DNA of 30,106 nucleotides from a virus. Both the position numbers and the translations under genes were made by a program. Shown piece after piece: positions 12,442 through 21,134 of the stretch. The DNA is taken from positions 1 to 30,106 of IMG/VR virus record IMGVR_UViG_3300043409_001328; one strand, given 5' to 3'. Under the pieces are notes generated by a model. It was not told the origin of the DNA. It did not search any database and saw nothing but the letters and a program-made list of their open reading frames with translations. The number at the start of each line of letters is the position of its first letter. Position 1 is the first letter of the stretch.

Positions 12442-13335
12442 CTACGCGAACACGATGATGTTGACGGACCCATCGGTCCCAGCGACACCCGTGCCGCCGC
12501 CGTTGATGCCAGCGCCGCCGACGCCGCCTGCCGCGGACCTGGTCCCACCGATGGACGCAACAGGCGTTGTCGTGAGGATGCCGACTAGACCGCCGCCGCC
12601 GCCGCCGCCGCCGCCTGCCTTGCCGCCGCCGGACGACGAGGCGTCTCCACCCTTGCCGCCTGCTGCGCCGATGAACCCACCTGTGTTGACGATGGTCTTC
12701 GCTGCGAGCCACAGGATGCCGCCGCCGCCGCCACCACCGCCCGAGGCGGCACCACCTGCCGTCACGTCGCAGCCGCCGGACGCTCCACCGGCACCGCCGC
12801 CGAACCCTGTGGTCGCGGCACGGGCCGTAAACAGGCTCGACGCCCAACGGGAGTTCGTGACTGAGCACGTGCCGCCCGTCCCACCTGCCTGGGCGTTCGC
12901 GGCTCCCCCGTTACCGCCCGTGGGCAGCGTGCCGAGATTGTTGTAGCTGTTTGCCGAGGCGGCAATGCCGTTGCTGCCTACGCCCGTGGTGTTCCGCCCG
13001 TTTACTCCGCCACCAGACTGAGCGTTGAGGTATTGCCGTGCGGCTAGGCCCCCGCCGCCAGTTGTGCCCGTCGCGTCTTCACCGTTGTCGTTGATCGTTC
13101 CGGCGTTCGTCAGCGTGTTGGCGACCAAAAGCTTGAAGCCTTGCGGCTTAACGATCGCCGTCGCTTGTACGGTCAGGTTGTTGTAGTGACGCTCTCGCCC
13201 AAGGAGGAGCGGAGTCCCTGCGACAACAGTGAAATCCCCGTCGATGCCGTCTCCGAACAAGCCAGAGAACGTCGCCGCGCTTCCGGAGCCGCTGCCCGTC
13301 GAGGGGACCGTGGGGAAGGTCTGCGTCCCGGCCAT
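12442..13335 (-). CDS. Glycine-rich adhesin-like tail protein
   Basis: A 297-residue protein with a beta-rich first third (to about residue 85, ending LTNAGTINDNGED) and then about 200 residues dominated by glycine runs (GGGGLAARQ, GGGGGGGGILWLAAK, GGGKAGGGGGGGGGLVG) spaced by short variable stretches. This pattern recalls the polyglycine-helix adhesins that T-even phages use as receptor-binding tips (gp38), and pectate-lyase-like trimers at the N-terminus. The adenine-poor GCC-repeat DNA also makes slippage likely. It couples to the preceding gene by TAATG. Receptor binding is inferred. Confidence 0.65.
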   Translation of the reverse strand: MAGTQTFPTVPSTGSGSGSAATFSGLFGDGIDGDFTVVAGTPLLLGRERHYNNLTVQATAIVKPQGFKLLVANTLTNAGTINDNGEDATGTTGGGGLAARQYLNAQSGGGVNGRNTTGVGSNGIAASANSYNNLGTLPTGGNGGAANAQAGGTGGTCSVTNSRWASSLFTARAATTGFGGGAGGASGGCDVTAGGAASGGGGGGGGILWLAAKTIVNTGGFIGAAGGKGGDASSSGGGKAGGGGGGGGGLVGILTTTPVASIGGTRSAAGGVGGAGINGGGTGVAGTDGSVNIIVFA

Positions 13336-13721
13336 TAGAACACCTCGACGACGAGGTCGATGTCGGCGGCGTTATCGGACCCCGCGTTGAAACCCGGCTC
13401 GAGGTAGAAGCGACCCACGGCGTCCGTCTTGAACACAACCCCGACGCAGGCCACGTCGAAGAGGTCCGCGACGACCGTCGAGCTCCCCGCGAACTGCTGG
13501 TCGACGGACCCGATGGTCGCACCCGAGGCCGAGTAGACGCGGGGCGTAAAGCTCGCGGCAGTGCCGGCGCTACGCTTGACCTTCACGCGGTGCAGCTGGA
13601 CAAGGCACGCCTTGCCGATGGTCTCCACCGTGAGGCGAGTCGCTCCGCCGTAGCTGGTTACGGCCTCGGAGATTTCAAGGCGAACCTTCTCGCCGTGCTG
13701 AGTAGAAGTGAACGTAGGCAT
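13335..13721 (-). CDS. Tail-tip associated protein of unknown function
   Basis: A 128-residue beta-rich protein (VRLEISEAVTSYGGATRLTV; ADIDLVVEVF at the C-terminus) located between the baseplate-like protein and the glycine-rich adhesin. It contains a single cysteine-bearing loop (IGKACLVQLHRVKVKR) and no membrane or catalytic motif. The overall composition suits a small trimeric tail-tip or Ig-like subunit. Function is inferred only from position. Confidence 0.6.
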   Translation of the reverse strand: MPTFTSTQHGEKVRLEISEAVTSYGGATRLTVETIGKACLVQLHRVKVKRSAGTAASFTPRVYSASGATIGSVDQQFAGSSTVVADLFDVACVGVVFKTDAVGRFYLEPGFNAGSDNAADIDLVVEVF

Positions 13722-13724
13722 GCC

Positions 13725-15350
13725 CTAGCCCTCCTGGACGCGCAGAGTATAGCGCACCGACCCGTCCGCGGCCCACGCCCTCGACTGGACAAGGCACAGA
13801 CGCTCCGTCCACGCGAGGTCCGGGTCGGTGACCGTCACGTAGTCGCCCGGCTCGACCCACCCGTAGGTCTGCGGCGCGGAATACTCAACGACGCGCGAGG
13901 GGAGAGCCCATCGCCGGGACCGCCACGCCAGCACGCGCGAGGCCGTGAGGTCGTCATGGACGATAGCCGTCTCCAGGGCGTCACGTCTCACGCCGTACCT
14001 CACGGTCGACCGCGCCAGGATGGGGTCGGACCAATAGCTGAGGGCCAGCGAGGCCGCGCCACCGAAGCGAAGTCCTCGAGGACGTGAAGCCGGGTCGCCC
14101 ACGGCCCACATTTCGCGCGTGTAATCGTCGCGCTGGGGGCTCCACCCAAAGCGTAGTTGAACCGCGTTTGCGACCTTGTCGGCGTCCTCGTAGGTCACCA
14201 TGCTTTCCCGCGCGATGTCGAGGTCGGTTGTCAGGTCCCACGTGGCGACGGCATCGATGGATGTAGCGTCCCATCGCCAGACGAGAGGGTAGACGCCCTT
14301 CGGGCCGACCATCATGGACACCGGGACCACGTCGAGGACGGCCTCGCGGATGTAGTCGGCGATAGCCACGGCATCGTCGATGTACCCACTGACCTCGAAC
14401 GCTGCGAGCGAGCTCCGCGCGAGGTTTACCCGGCCTTGATCCACCTCTTGCTCGGTGAGGGACAGAAGCCACGCGACGAAATCCCCCGCGTGCGTGAGCT
14501 CTCCGATACCCTCAGCGACAAGCCCACCGCCGTCATCCCAGACGACGACCGGAGTGTTCGTCGGCGTCCAGGGCGAGACGGAAAGGTCATCGAGGACCAG
14601 CGAGACGACGCTCCCGCCCTCGATAGTGTACTGGACCACCGGAAGAGACACGGACGTACCGTCCGCTGGGTTGAGCAGCCGTACTGTCGTAGCTGCGACA
14701 GGATGCGCGGCGATGGCGTAGACCGTGAATGGTCCCGTCATTCCGATAGCCACGATGCCTACACCGATGGCGCGAGATCCGCCCACGGTGCCGCTTCCCG
14801 GCGTGCCCAGCACCACGGGGACGACAATGCCTCCCGCGGCCACGCCGACGAGGGAATAGCCAGCGGCCACGAAGGCGTCGGCGATGGTCTGCGCCTGCAC
14901 GGAGAGGGGCTCGATAGTGCTCTCGTCCGTCAACACATCCTGTTCGATGCTCGCCTGCACGCCCTCGCCCTGGGCGCCGTACTGAGGCTCGACGAGACGC
15001 CCGCGCACGAAGGGACGACGAGCGGTCCAGGCGTCCCCGTCCGCGAGCTGGGCCAGCTCGGCCACGCAGCCGGCGAGGTCGTGACCCTGCTCAATGAGCG
15101 CGGCCACGTCGAGCCCGAGGTCAAAGGCTACACCACACGACCGCCGCGGGGCCTCGGTCGCCCACAGGTCGATGCTCTCGACCGTGTCGCTCGTCTCGAG
15201 GAGGCCGTCCGTCAGGACGATGGTCCCGCCCGCGCCGTCGTCGATGGTCATGGCCTCGTCGGTCATGTACCAGGTACCGCCCGCATAGTCGAGGCTGAGC
15301 ACCCAGCGGATAGTCCCGGATAGTTGCGCGGGCGTCCAGCGGTCGGTCAC
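13725..15350 (-). CDS. Baseplate / tail-hub-like protein
   Basis: A 541-residue protein beginning MTDRWTPAQLSGTIRWVLSL. It follows the large tail protein and overlaps it by four bases. The mixture of beta-rich blocks, repeated Gly-Gly turns and the C-terminal VEPGDYVTVTDPDLAW / YTLRVQEG segments resembles phage hub and baseplate proteins, whose C-termini often contain GDyVtvtd-type strands. The central region (YIDDAVAIADYIREAVLDVVP, about 337-357) contributes a helical domain. I infer that it joins the tail tube end to the receptor-binding parts. Confidence 0.65.
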   Translation of the reverse strand: MTDRWTPAQLSGTIRWVLSLDYAGGTWYMTDEAMTIDDGAGGTIVLTDGLLETSDTVESIDLWATEAPRRSCGVAFDLGLDVAALIEQGHDLAGCVAELAQLADGDAWTARRPFVRGRLVEPQYGAQGEGVQASIEQDVLTDESTIEPLSVQAQTIADAFVAAGYSLVGVAAGGIVVPVVLGTPGSGTVGGSRAIGVGIVAIGMTGPFTVYAIAAHPVAATTVRLLNPADGTSVSLPVVQYTIEGGSVVSLVLDDLSVSPWTPTNTPVVVWDDGGGLVAEGIGELTHAGDFVAWLLSLTEQEVDQGRVNLARSSLAAFEVSGYIDDAVAIADYIREAVLDVVPVSMMVGPKGVYPLVWRWDATSIDAVATWDLTTDLDIARESMVTYEDADKVANAVQLRFGWSPQRDDYTREMWAVGDPASRPRGLRFGGAASLALSYWSDPILARSTVRYGVRRDALETAIVHDDLTASRVLAWRSRRWALPSRVVEYSAPQTYGWVEPGDYVTVTDPDLAWTERLCLVQSRAWAADGSVRYTLRVQEG

Positions 15351-18300
15351 AGTTCCTCCTCGATGCGGACATTAGAGGTCCGGACCATCTCGCCCGTCGC
15401 GCCGTTGCCGAGCCATTCCGTACCCTGCACCGTCTCGACGCTGACCTCCGACACGATGCGACCGTAAAGGTGGAGGTCGGGGTGAACGACCATCTGCGTG
15501 GAGTTGAGCGCCACGCGCGGGAGGTGCGCCACATAGACGATGGGCGTCGAGGGCCCGTCGAGGTGCTCGACAATGCCGCGCATGAGCGCGGGCCCGTCCA
15601 TCTTCGCCGCGGCTGGCTCGGGCGTTCCCGTTGAGCTGGCGTAGAAGAAGTCGGGCGTGGTCACGGTCTGATCGACGCCGAATGCGCTCTGGTCAGCGGC
15701 GTCCGTCCAGCCGAACTCCACTGCGCGCCGCGTCGGGCCTGCGACCTGAGAGGTCCGGCGCCCGTTCGCGCCTGTCCGGAGCTCCACATTCGGCTCGGAC
15801 GTGAGCGTGCGCCCCCAGGAGTAGCGCCGCCCGAATACGGCGAGATGACCGAGGACCATCACGCCGATCTCGTAGTACGTCTCGGCGACCTGTTGCACCG
15901 GGATGGTGAGCCTGTAGGCCGAGTAGCTAGGGTCGTTGTTCCAAACGAGAAGCCCGCCCGTGGCGAGGAAGGCGCCCGCCGTCCCGCTGAGGCCAACCGC
16001 CGACACGTTACCGAAGAGGGTAGCGCGTGCATGCTTGGTGGCCGCGTTCGTCCACGCGCCCTCCGTCTGATACTGGATGGCGCGAACAGGCCCTGCCGCC
16101 GTGTCGAAGGTGAACCGCGCCCCGTCCAGCATGCCGTGCGGGTACCAGTACGTGCCCGCGCTAGAGGTGGTGTCCGGGTAGATGGTGTTGCCACGGCGCA
16201 CCCACTTAAGCCCCGACTGTCCTGCGCTTGCGTCCCACGTACCGATAGTGACATACACACCGAAGGCGTTGCGGCCTTCGAGGGTAGCCGTGCGGAAGTT
16301 CGTGCCGCCCAGGTAGAGGGCGCCGACGGGGCCCATAAGCGGAGAGACATTCGACGCCGTGGGGTCCGTCTCCCAGACGAGGATCTGAGCCGAAGCGGTC
16401 CCTGTAGAACGCCACGTCACCGACGGGGAGGTGGAGGCCAGCGCGGCGATACCGTGGCCGTACCGGGGCGCGATGGTCCACAGGTCATCGAGCGCGGCAG
16501 GTCCCCCGACCGCACGCACCCGGAGGCCGTCCGAGAGCGTGAGCGACCTCGAGGAGAAGTCCCGCCCACCGACCTGCGAGGGGATCGACAGGCCGTGCGG
16601 AGAGCTCATCTGCGCGCTGCCTTGCCACGCACAATAGCGCCAGTTCGACACGCCCTGCCCCGTCTGCCCGATGCGGACAGACTGCGCCGCCGCGATGAAG
16701 CCTGCGTCCGTCATCGCGTCGTTGGACAAGATGCGGATGAAGTCGCGGGCCACTTCATGGATGCCGTCGATCTCGCAGACCCACACCGTCGCCCTGCCCG
16801 TGCCGCCCTGGTTGCTCAGCCACGTGCGCACGTGGACATACTGCGACCCCGTGCGGTTGTAGGTCAGGCGGAGGACGCCGCTTACGTCGTCAAAGCATAG
16901 GACCTGCGTGGTCGTGACGCGCACCCGGAGACGGTACGTCGAGGTGTTGCTCGCCGCCGTGAGGATGGTCTCGGTAGCCGTGCCCGAGTCAGGGTCGACT
17001 TCCCAGAGGGCCTGCACCGTGTGCGCCGCGGTAAGCGCCGTCGTGCGCGTGTGCGTGTACGTGCGGACCTCAGCGAGGCCCGCAGTGATCTGCATCGCGC
17101 CGCCCGTCAGGGTCGTCGTTGGCGCACCGATGGTCGTGACGGTCCACCCGATGGCGTCCGGCGCCCACCACGGCTCCCACGTCATGTACGAGCCAGCCGA
17201 ATAGTCGGCGCCCATCTGCACCGCGGGGAGCATGGGCAACGTCGCCGAGGTGTACCCGGAGAGCGCCGTGTCTCCCAGCTGCGCGTCGTAGACCGTGGTG
17301 GAGTCGACCGTGTGGATGACGTGAAGCGTGCCGGCGTACCAGACTGCGACCATCGAGGTGACGCGCTCGCCACCATAGTCGAGGCTATGGACGAGGTTCG
17401 CGGCCTGCCCCAGCACGGACCACGTCTCGCCGTCTGAGCTGCGAGCCGGGCGCACGCGGGAGGAGTTCCCCGAGTTGGGGGCGAGCGCGTAGACCTGCCC
17501 GTCCTCGTCCACGGCGGCGCACAGTTCCGTGTCGTCGCTAAGCTGGTTCCCAGCGCTCAGGGTCGTCGCGGGGGCAAGTAGCCCTACCTGCACAGGGTCC
17601 ACGTCGGACCAGCGACTGTAGGCGCTCCCAAGGCGCTTGCTGAGGGTCGTCGATGTGGCGCCCCACGTGCTCCTCGAGGAACCGCAGTACACCACGCCGA
17701 AGCCGACATCGGGGATGGCGTAGATGTCGTGCACGCCGCCCGTGTGGACGCTTGCCGCGTCGGTGCCGGGTACGGCCTCGACCAGCGCGTAGCTCATGCC
17801 CTCGTCGGCGCTGGCGTACTGCCAGAGCGTGTCGGGCACGGTCGCCGCGGAGACGCGCACGGCGAGCATCATCAACACCTGCCCGCCCTGGTAGGCTGCA
17901 CGAAGACGCCGAACGGTCGTCGTCGTCGTGTCGATGTACGCCGGGAGGGCGGCGCCGCTCTGTAGGGCCCACGTCCCGCCGTCGTCGTCGCTCGCGTAGA
18001 CCCGCACCTGAAGGCCCGCGCTCGCGAGGTCGTCGTAGGCGACGAGAAGCAGCAAGCGGTCGGGCAGCTCGAGCAGACAGGAGTGGAGCGGTTGCCCCGT
18101 GGCCGAGCTCGACACCACGTTCGTGATGGTTGTCGCGCCGCTCTGGTCGCGTCGATGCACCACGCATGTCTGCACCACGCCGAGGGCCACCGTGCTCTGA
18201 GCCGACACGAGGCGCGTCCCCTTCTTCGTGTAGATGGCGTGCGGGTAGGTATAGAGCGGGGTCGCGCCGCCGCTACCCCACGCGTGAACAGGCTCGAAGC

Positions 18301-18607
18301 CCGCATAGCCGAGGGGCCCGTCCCAGCCTTGCCACTGCCCGCCCGTCTCCTGCCACGCGAAGGCGCCCGCACGGATGGCGTCCGTCGTGACCGCGCCGCC
18401 TGCGCGCACGGTCTGGACGAGGATCGTCGTGTCGGCCTGCGTGCCGCTGCTCTCCAGGACGAGAGACGTAGCCGAGGACGGTGCCGGAACTCCCGGCTGC
18501 GGCTCGGCCTGCGTGTACGTCGAGCCGGCGCCCGTCTTCGACGGCGCGATGCGCGGGTCAGGGATTAGGATGCCCCGGAGGGCGTCGGGCGTGAAGGCGG
18601 TACCCAT
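15347..18607 (-). CDS. Large tail protein with Asp-box (BNR-like) repeats
   Basis: A 1086-residue protein, the largest in the window. Asp-box-like motifs occur at about 205-213 (ASDDDGGTW), 266-273 (ASADEGMSY) and 389-397 (RSSDGETWS). Such motifs sit on the turns of sialidase-type beta-propellers, so the first 450 residues may form a propeller that binds or trims surface sugars. The middle (TALTAAHTVQALWEVDPDSG and on) is lectin-like in composition. The last third is baseplate-like, ending in a VRTSNVRIEEEL stretch. It follows the tape measure, where distal-tail and receptor-binding proteins are expected. Catalysis is not shown. Confidence 0.65.
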   Translation of the reverse strand: MGTAFTPDALRGILIPDPRIAPSKTGAGSTYTQAEPQPGVPAPSSATSLVLESSGTQADTTILVQTVRAGGAVTTDAIRAGAFAWQETGGQWQGWDGPLGYAGFEPVHAWGSGGATPLYTYPHAIYTKKGTRLVSAQSTVALGVVQTCVVHRRDQSGATTITNVVSSSATGQPLHSCLLELPDRLLLLVAYDDLASAGLQVRVYASDDDGGTWALQSGAALPAYIDTTTTTVRRLRAAYQGGQVLMMLAVRVSAATVPDTLWQYASADEGMSYALVEAVPGTDAASVHTGGVHDIYAIPDVGFGVVYCGSSRSTWGATSTTLSKRLGSAYSRWSDVDPVQVGLLAPATTLSAGNQLSDDTELCAAVDEDGQVYALAPNSGNSSRVRPARSSDGETWSVLGQAANLVHSLDYGGERVTSMVAVWYAGTLHVIHTVDSTTVYDAQLGDTALSGYTSATLPMLPAVQMGADYSAGSYMTWEPWWAPDAIGWTVTTIGAPTTTLTGGAMQITAGLAEVRTYTHTRTTALTAAHTVQALWEVDPDSGTATETILTAASNTSTYRLRVRVTTTQVLCFDDVSGVLRLTYNRTGSQYVHVRTWLSNQGGTGRATVWVCEIDGIHEVARDFIRILSNDAMTDAGFIAAAQSVRIGQTGQGVSNWRYCAWQGSAQMSSPHGLSIPSQVGGRDFSSRSLTLSDGLRVRAVGGPAALDDLWTIAPRYGHGIAALASTSPSVTWRSTGTASAQILVWETDPTASNVSPLMGPVGALYLGGTNFRTATLEGRNAFGVYVTIGTWDASAGQSGLKWVRRGNTIYPDTTSSAGTYWYPHGMLDGARFTFDTAAGPVRAIQYQTEGAWTNAATKHARATLFGNVSAVGLSGTAGAFLATGGLLVWNNDPSYSAYRLTIPVQQVAETYYEIGVMVLGHLAVFGRRYSWGRTLTSEPNVELRTGANGRRTSQVAGPTRRAVEFGWTDAADQSAFGVDQTVTTPDFFYASSTGTPEPAAAKMDGPALMRGIVEHLDGPSTPIVYVAHLPRVALNSTQMVVHPDLHLYGRIVSEVSVETVQGTEWLGNGATGEMVRTSNVRIEEEL

Positions 18608-18610
18608 GTG

Positions 18611-20554
18611 CTAGCTCCTCCGCTGGCCTGCGCGTGCACCCGCACCTAACGCCCGCGACAGGGGACCGCGCGTCCGGAGGTTGTCCGTCACGAAGGAGTC
18701 GAAGACGCGATGCCTGTAGACCTGCTGCACGACGATGGTCTGCCCGCTTCCCATCCCCGCGTTCGCCGCGCGGATGGTGTCGTCGCCGATAGCCGCACGG
18801 CCTGCCGGGGAGAGCACGGCCTCGCCACGCCGCACAATGGCGCTCGCCTCGTCGGGCGCGAAGTCGGCCATACCGCCGGAGTGGAAGCTAGGACGTGTGG
18901 CGGCGATGGTTGCGACCTGTACCGCGCCGCCGGCGGCTGCGAGGCCCGCGGCGATGTAGTTAGGCGCAGGCGGGGTCGCGAGTGCGTTGATCGTGGCGAG
19001 CGCCGCGGCAGTCAGCGCCTGGGCGAGCTTCGCCGCCTTGTCGATGGCGAAGGCGATCATGGCCTGCCGACGCTTCTCCTGTGTCTCCTCCGCTGCCCGC
19101 TTCTTCTCGCCCTCCGTCGCGTTCTTCCCGAGGGCCTCCTGAGCCGCGACGGCGTCCTCGTAGGCCGTGACCTGCTGGTCCAGCTTGTATTGCGAGTAGG
19201 CCGATACTACGTCGGCGGCACCGTTCGCGATCTCAGCACGGCGCGTGTAAAACTCAATGTCGGCGGCGAGCTGCGCCTCCTGAGCCTTCTTTGCGTCGTC
19301 CGCGGCCTTGACGCGCGCAGCCTCCTCGGCGGCGGCTATCTGCGCGATGAGGACTTCCTGGGCGCGGGTCGTGTCGATGTTGACGTTCGCTTTGGCGAGC
19401 GACTCAGTCTGCTCCTGTAGTTCGAACAACCTGTAGGTGAGCTTCTCAGCCTCAGTCGACGTGCGGGCCAGCTCTTCGCCCATGATGCGTTCGACGTTGG
19501 CGTTCAGCTCAGCGGCGTCCTTCTGGAGTTGAGCGGCGGCAGCTTCTGCCTCCTTGTCGGCGGCGCTCTTCTCGAGCTCCGCGCGCAGGTCCTTGGTGGC
19601 CTCCACGTGCTGGCGCTTCGCCTTCGTGACCTCTAGTTGCCCATCGCGTGCCTTCTTCGTCGCTGCGGTAGCCGCCTCCGTTGCCCTTGCAACGTCCTGT
19701 TGCGTCTTCGGGTAGACGCCGATGAAGCCCATGTACTCGCCGAGCTTCTTCGTGAGGTCCGTCACGGTCGGGATGTTGGCGCCCATCGCATTCGCGAGCG
19801 CCACGAACGCCGCGACAGGAGCCACCGCCGCCGTCCCGATCATGCCGAGCGTCTCGGCGATAGCCACGTTGCGGTTTTCAGTCTCTAGCGACGCCTTCGA
19901 GGTGTCTTCGAGCGTGTTGAGGTACCGTTCTAGACTCGTGCCAGCCTGCATGCGGATGTCAGCCTCGGCTCGCGCTGCTTCGCTGAGCTGACCTGTCGCC
20001 ACGGCAAGGTCGAGCGCAGCTACCCGCTGGATCTGCAGCTGCTCCGCGACGTATGCATTAGCGGTGCCGGCGATACGCGCCGACTCAGCCTCGCGCGCCA
20101 TTTCATTCGCCAGCGCAGTCATGTAGATCGCTGCACCTGCCGCGGCAGTCGCAACCACCGCGAGAGCTGGGGCCGCTGCCCCACCCAGCGCGCCAGCCGC
20201 GACCTCGCCAACGTCCGCTAGGTCGGCGACGCCCTGTCCGACGCTACCGAGCCCAGGCAGAAGCATGTCGAGGGCCCCAGCGAGCTTGCCCGCGCCGCTC
20301 CCGACGTTGCCGAATTGGTCGCCGAGTTCTTTTCCCGCCTGGGCGGCACGCTTCGTCGCCTCCTCGGCCTGCTTCATCGAGGCGCGGGTAGCCTTCGCAG
20401 CCGACGCCGCGGCCTTCTCGGCACGCTTGTAGCCGCGGTCCAGCTCGGCCACCATGAGGCGCGCCTGCTCGGCGGTAATGCCGGGGATGCTCTCCAGCTG
20501 GCGACGGAGATCGCCGATGTCCGCCGATACCTTAAGGTCGATTTCTCCAGCCAT
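18611..20554 (-). CDS. Tail tape measure protein
   Basis: A 647-residue protein with the usual features: a long N-terminal coiled coil (about 15-90, MVAELDRGYKRAEKAAASA), an Ala/Gly/Val-rich hydrophobic segment at about 132-165 (AAGALGGAAAPALAVVATAA), long alanine- and lysine-rich helices to about 490, then a second hydrophobic stretch (ALTAAALATINALATPPAP). The C-terminus (PSFHSGGMADFAPDEASAIV, RRGEAVLSPAGR, N-x-G) is the typical end of siphophage tape measures. Length predicts a tail of roughly 0.1 micrometre by the known residue-to-length rule. The ATG shares its first base with the preceding stop. Confidence 0.88.
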   Translation of the reverse strand: MAGEIDLKVSADIGDLRRQLESIPGITAEQARLMVAELDRGYKRAEKAAASAAKATRASMKQAEEATKRAAQAGKELGDQFGNVGSGAGKLAGALDMLLPGLGSVGQGVADLADVGEVAAGALGGAAAPALAVVATAAAGAAIYMTALANEMAREAESARIAGTANAYVAEQLQIQRVAALDLAVATGQLSEAARAEADIRMQAGTSLERYLNTLEDTSKASLETENRNVAIAETLGMIGTAAVAPVAAFVALANAMGANIPTVTDLTKKLGEYMGFIGVYPKTQQDVARATEAATAATKKARDGQLEVTKAKRQHVEATKDLRAELEKSAADKEAEAAAAQLQKDAAELNANVERIMGEELARTSTEAEKLTYRLFELQEQTESLAKANVNIDTTRAQEVLIAQIAAAEEAARVKAADDAKKAQEAQLAADIEFYTRRAEIANGAADVVSAYSQYKLDQQVTAYEDAVAAQEALGKNATEGEKKRAAEETQEKRRQAMIAFAIDKAAKLAQALTAAALATINALATPPAPNYIAAGLAAAGGAVQVATIAATRPSFHSGGMADFAPDEASAIVRRGEAVLSPAGRAAIGDDTIRAANAGMGSGQTIVVQQVYRHRVFDSFVTDNLRTRGPLSRALGAGARAGQRRS

Positions 20555-21129
20555 CAGCCAACCCTCCGCAGCTTGCGCTCAACGTAGGCGTTGAGCTCCT
20601 CGCTCCCGTTATCCCGCAGACGCTTCGCGAGACGTTTACCGGGGTCGAGGACCCATCGCTTCCACATGTTCGCGCCGTCCGCAGCCTTCGGGTTGGCAAC
20701 GCGGTAGTTCAACCCCACGGGACGCCCCGATGCGGTGAACGTCGCGAACTCCCGATACTTCGACGGGATCTGCCCTGTCTTGCGGTACTCGGACATGATG
20801 CGCGCGTACGTGAACTCGTCGGTGCCGATGGTCAGCGTCGAGTTCGCGTTCGGACGATGCACATAGTAGGACCGCTTCGTCTCGCGCGGGGAGACGACCA
20901 TCGTCAGCTTGTCGGGCGCGGACTGTATGCCCCACTCGACCTGCCCGGTTTCGCCCGTCTTGCGGTCGACTTCCTTGTACCAGTTGAGCGTGGCTCCCGT
21001 GCCGATCTCGTCGCCGATGGCCTCTAGCTGGTCGGTGATCTGCCGGAAGCTCAGGTCGTACATCTGTTTCACGGTCGCCAGAAGCTTCGGGTCTACCTCT
21101 GCCGTCACCCGCCCGACCTTGACCTTCAT
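20554..21129 (-). CDS. Minor tail protein between chaperone and tape measure
   Basis: A 191-residue basic protein from the ATG at 21129, five bases after the chaperone fusion stop; a longer open frame upstream is a shadow. The N-terminal helix (LLATVKQMYDLSFRQITDQL) and a central WYKEVDRKTGETGQVEWGIQ strand hairpin suggest a tail-completion or HK97 gp10-like protein, but I cannot assign a family. It lies exactly where long-tailed phages usually go straight from chaperone to tape measure, so the extra gene is notable. C-terminal region is Lys/Arg-rich. Confidence 0.6.
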   Translation of the reverse strand: MKVKVGRVTAEVDPKLLATVKQMYDLSFRQITDQLEAIGDEIGTGATLNWYKEVDRKTGETGQVEWGIQSAPDKLTMVVSPRETKRSYYVHRPNANSTLTIGTDEFTYARIMSEYRKTGQIPSKYREFATFTASGRPVGLNYRVANPKAADGANMWKRWVLDPGKRLAKRLRDNGSEELNAYVERKLRRVG

Positions 21130-21134
21130 CGCCA

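Noticed and set aside
12224-12946. Proline-rich plus-strand frame opposite the glycine-rich gene
   Set aside because: The polyproline runs are just the complement of glycine codons; no ribosome binding site or operon context.
14157-15323. Long plus-strand frame opposite the baseplate-like gene
   Set aside because: Antisense shadow with Arg/His/Asp-rich, domain-free sequence.
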